Assembly (NCBI RefSeq): GCF_051401765.1
Contig: NW_027480423.1
Span: 18,228,001-18,292,000 of the forward strand
DNA from: Calliopsis andreniformis
Taxonomy: Eukaryota; Arthropoda; Insecta; Hymenoptera; Andrenidae
DNA: 64,000 nt
Reading direction: 5' to 3'
In this document: positions 62,021-64,000 of the stretch, in pieces
Numbering within the stretch: position 1 is the stretch's first letter
Layout of the letters: the number at the start of each line of letters is the position of its first letter
Notes under the pieces: model-generated
The model's input: only the letters and a program-made list of their open reading frames with translations
The model's database searches: none
What the model was told of the DNA's origin: nothing
Position numbers and translations under genes: made by a program

Positions 62021-64000
62021 TATACCTGTTATACGGTGGAGAAACTCTTGTATCTTTATTGTATTTTATGCTTCAGGCATTGACTTCTAAGGCCCTAACT
62101 ATTCCATCTGGAGGAGCAACGCCCTAGAGTCAAGCCTAGGTTGCCCGGAACGTAGAAGTGACCATAGCTTTCACACTGGTTGCAATTATCCTTTTTATAC
62201 GATGGAAAAACTATTGTATTTGTTTTGTATTTTATGATTCTGACGTTGACTTCTTAGGCCCTAACTATTCGCTCTGGTCGACCAACGCCCTAGAGTGCAG
62301 GCTAGGTTGCCCGGAACGTGGAAATGACCATCACCTTCACTCTTGTTGCAAATATTCCTGTTATTCGGTGGAAAAACTGTTGCATCTTTATTGTATTTTA
62401 TGCTCCAGGCGTTGACTTCTAAGGCCCTAAATATTCGATCTGGTGGAGCAACGCCCTAGAGTGGAGCCTAGGTTGCCCGGAACGTAGAAATGACCATTAC
62501 TTTCACACTGTTTGCAATTAATCATTTTATACGATGAAACAGCTGCTGTATTTATATTGTATTTTATGCTAGTGGCATTGACTTCTAAGGCCGTAGCTAT
62601 TTGATGTGGTGGAGCAACGCCCTAGAGTGAAACCTACGTTGCCCGGAACGTAGAAACGACCAGTACTTTCACACTGGTCGCAATTATCCGTTTTATACGA
62701 TGAAAAAGCTGTTGTGTTTATATTGTATTTTATGCCTCTGACGTAGACTTCTCAGGCCCCAACTATTCGATCTGGTGGAGCAACGCCCTGGCGTGAAGCC
62801 TAGGTTGCCCGAACCGTAGAAATGACCATAACTTTCACGCTGGTTGCAATTATTCGTTTTATACGATGGAAAAGCTGTTGGATTTTTATTGTATTTTATG
62901 ATTCAGGCTTTGATTTCATAGGCCCTAACTATTCCATCTGGTGGAAGAACGCCCTAGGGTGATGCCTAGGTTGCGCGGAACGTAGAAATGGCCATTACTT
63001 TCACTCTGTTTGCAATTATTCATTTTATACGATGGAAAAGCTGTTGTATTTATATTGTATTTTATGCTTCTGGCTTAGACTTCTACAGTCCCAGCTATTC
63101 GATCTGGTGGGGCAACGTCCAGAAGTGAAGCCTATGCTGCCCGGAACATAGAAATGAACGTAACTTTCACAGTGGTTGCAATTATTCGTCTTATACAATG
63201 GAAAAACTGTTGTATTTATATTGTAATTTATGCTTATGGCGTAAACTTCTAAGGCCGTGATTATTCGATCTGGTGGAACAACGCCCTAGTGTGAAGCCTA
63301 GGTTGATCGGAACGTAGAAAAGACTATCACTTTCTCACTGGTTGCAATTATTCCTGTTATACGATGGAAAAACTCATGTATTTTTATTGCATTTTATGCT
63401 TCGGGCGTTGACATCTAAGGCCCTAACTATTCGAACTGGTGGAGCAACGCCCTAGAGTGTAGCCTAGGTCTCCCGAAACGTATAAATGACCATTACTTTC
63501 ACACTGGTTGCAATTGTTCCTGTTATACAATGGAAAAACTGTTCTACCTTTATTGTATTTTATGCTTCGTTCGCTGACTTCTAAGGCCCTAAATATTCGA
63601 TCTGGTGGAGCGACGCCCAAGAGTTAAGCCTGGGTTGCCCTGAACGTAGAAATGACCATCACGTCCTCATTGGTTGCAATTATTCCTGTTATACAATGGA
63701 AAAACTTCTGTATTTATATTGTATTTTATGCTTCTGGCATTGACTTCCAAGGCAGTAGCTATTCGACGTGGTGGAGCAACACCCTAGAGTGAAGCCTAGG
63801 TTGCCGGGAACGTAGAAATGGCCATTACATTCACAGTGGTTGCAGTTATTCGTTTTATCCGATGGAAAAACTGTTGTACTTATATTGTATCTTATGCGCC
63901 TGGCGTTGATTTCTACGGCCGTAGCTATTCGCTGTGGCGGAGTAACGCCCTAGAGTGAAGCGTATGTTGCGCGGAACGTAGAAAGGTCCATAACTTTCAT
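62021..64000 (+). repeat. Diverged flanking monomers
   Basis: About 12 monomers without a near-identical block elsewhere in the window. The first two to three (62.02-62.43 kb) follow the order M2, M6, M7 and mix features of the HOR ('tatacggtggagaaactc') and of the A-block ('gattctgacgttgac', 'attcgctctggtcgacc'). 62,459-62,770 matches 46,190-46,500 of the HOR with roughly 5% difference by eye. From 62.8 kb each monomer carries many private changes, as expected of older sequence less exposed to homogenisation. The array runs past the right edge. Confidence 0.85.

Larger units (their letters stand above)
1..64000 (+). repeat. 166-bp satellite DNA array, about 385 monomers
   Basis: The landmark 'gcttctggcg' starts at base 2, recurs at 168 and (as 'gattctggcg') at 334, and its last recognisable form starts at 63,896. 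That is 385 periods minus 16 bases, a mean of about 165.96 bp. Other landmarks recur once per monomer: 'ttcgatctggtggagc', 'gccctagagtgaagcctagg', 'gcccggaacgtagaaatgac', 'tttcacactg', 'ttgcaattatt' and 'tatacgatggaaaa'. All lie in the same orientation, with no inverted monomer and no foreign insertion. Adjacent monomers differ clearly, whereas copies of multi-monomer blocks are nearly identical, which is the signature of higher-order repeat structure. Monomer lengths in this range are typical of centromeric satellites in plants and animals. Assignment to a centromere is inference, and no species is claimed. Confidence 0.97.

Noticed and set aside
63423..63620. Reverse-strand frames beginning 'MGVAPPDR' or 'MKVMVISRF' as possible conserved proteins
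   Set aside because: These are reverse translations of the same conserved monomer segment ('ggtggagcaacgccc' and neighbours). Their similarity across the window reflects repeat identity, not selection on protein.
1..64000. CRISPR array
   Set aside because: The period is 166 bp with similarity along the whole monomer. There are no short identical repeats separated by unique spacers, and no associated genes.
1..64000. CENP-B box in the monomer
   Set aside because: The reverse strand of 'cccggaacgtagaaat' has a CGGG preceded by a T-rich stretch, but TTCG and A are not at the required spacing. No consensus match on either strand in the common monomer.
1..64000. Transposon or retrotransposon insertion
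   Set aside because: Monomer landmarks recur every 165-169 bp from end to end, so there is no room for an insertion. No terminal repeats or target-site duplications were seen.
1..64000. Inverted monomers or an orientation switch
   Set aside because: 'gcccggaacgtag'-type landmarks were found only in the forward direction throughout.
1..64000. Telomeric or rDNA sequence
   Set aside because: No short telomeric repeat tract and no rRNA-like sequence is present; everything fits the 166-bp monomer.

Overview
The whole 64-kb window is one satellite DNA array. About 385 head-to-tail copies of a ~166-bp monomer, all in the same orientation, fill it from the first base to the last. I see no gene, RNA gene, transposon, CRISPR array or non-satellite island. 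The monomer is about 42% GC. Its first ~90 bp (from 'gcttctggcg' to 'gtagaaat') are about 53% GC, and the remaining ~76 bp are about 28% GC. Open frames of 60-110 codons occur on both strands, but they recur with the repeat and are by-products of it. The nucleosome-sized monomer and its higher-order organisation indicate a eukaryotic, probably centromeric or pericentromeric array from a long-read assembly. The species cannot be read from the sequence. From memory, a centromeric repeat of this length has been reported in Prunus, but a length match alone is weak evidence.

Layout. (1) 1 to ~45.57 kb is an irregular mosaic built by repeated segmental duplication. Its signature is a seven-monomer 'A-block' (monomers M1-M7) present 14 times: nine full copies between 0.4 and 20.6 kb and five shorter copies between 26.6 and 40.4 kb that lack exactly two monomers (332 bp). 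Near-identical segments of 0.8-3.3 kb recur at offsets of about 1.0, 1.16, 1.33, 3.15, 3.65, 4.3, 4.65, 4.8, 5.6, 5.8, 9.1, 12.3, 13.1 and 16.3 kb. (2) ~45.575-62.02 kb is a regular higher-order repeat (HOR) of 27 monomers (4,482 bp) in four copies. The second copy has lost exactly two monomers and the fourth stops after about 20. (3) 62.02-64.0 kb holds about 12 diverged monomers with no close copy elsewhere, except for pieces that look intermediate between the two sub-arrays.

History read from the sequence. Every offset equals a whole number of 166-bp monomers minus a few bases, and those bases are explained by 165-bp monomers carrying a 1-bp deletion. All rearrangements therefore kept the monomer register, as expected for unequal crossover, gene conversion or break-induced replication between aligned repeats. 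Neighbouring blocks are the most alike, with some older long-range copies. Nothing here acts through protein. Any function would be structural: nucleosome phasing, kinetochore or heterochromatin assembly, or satellite transcripts.
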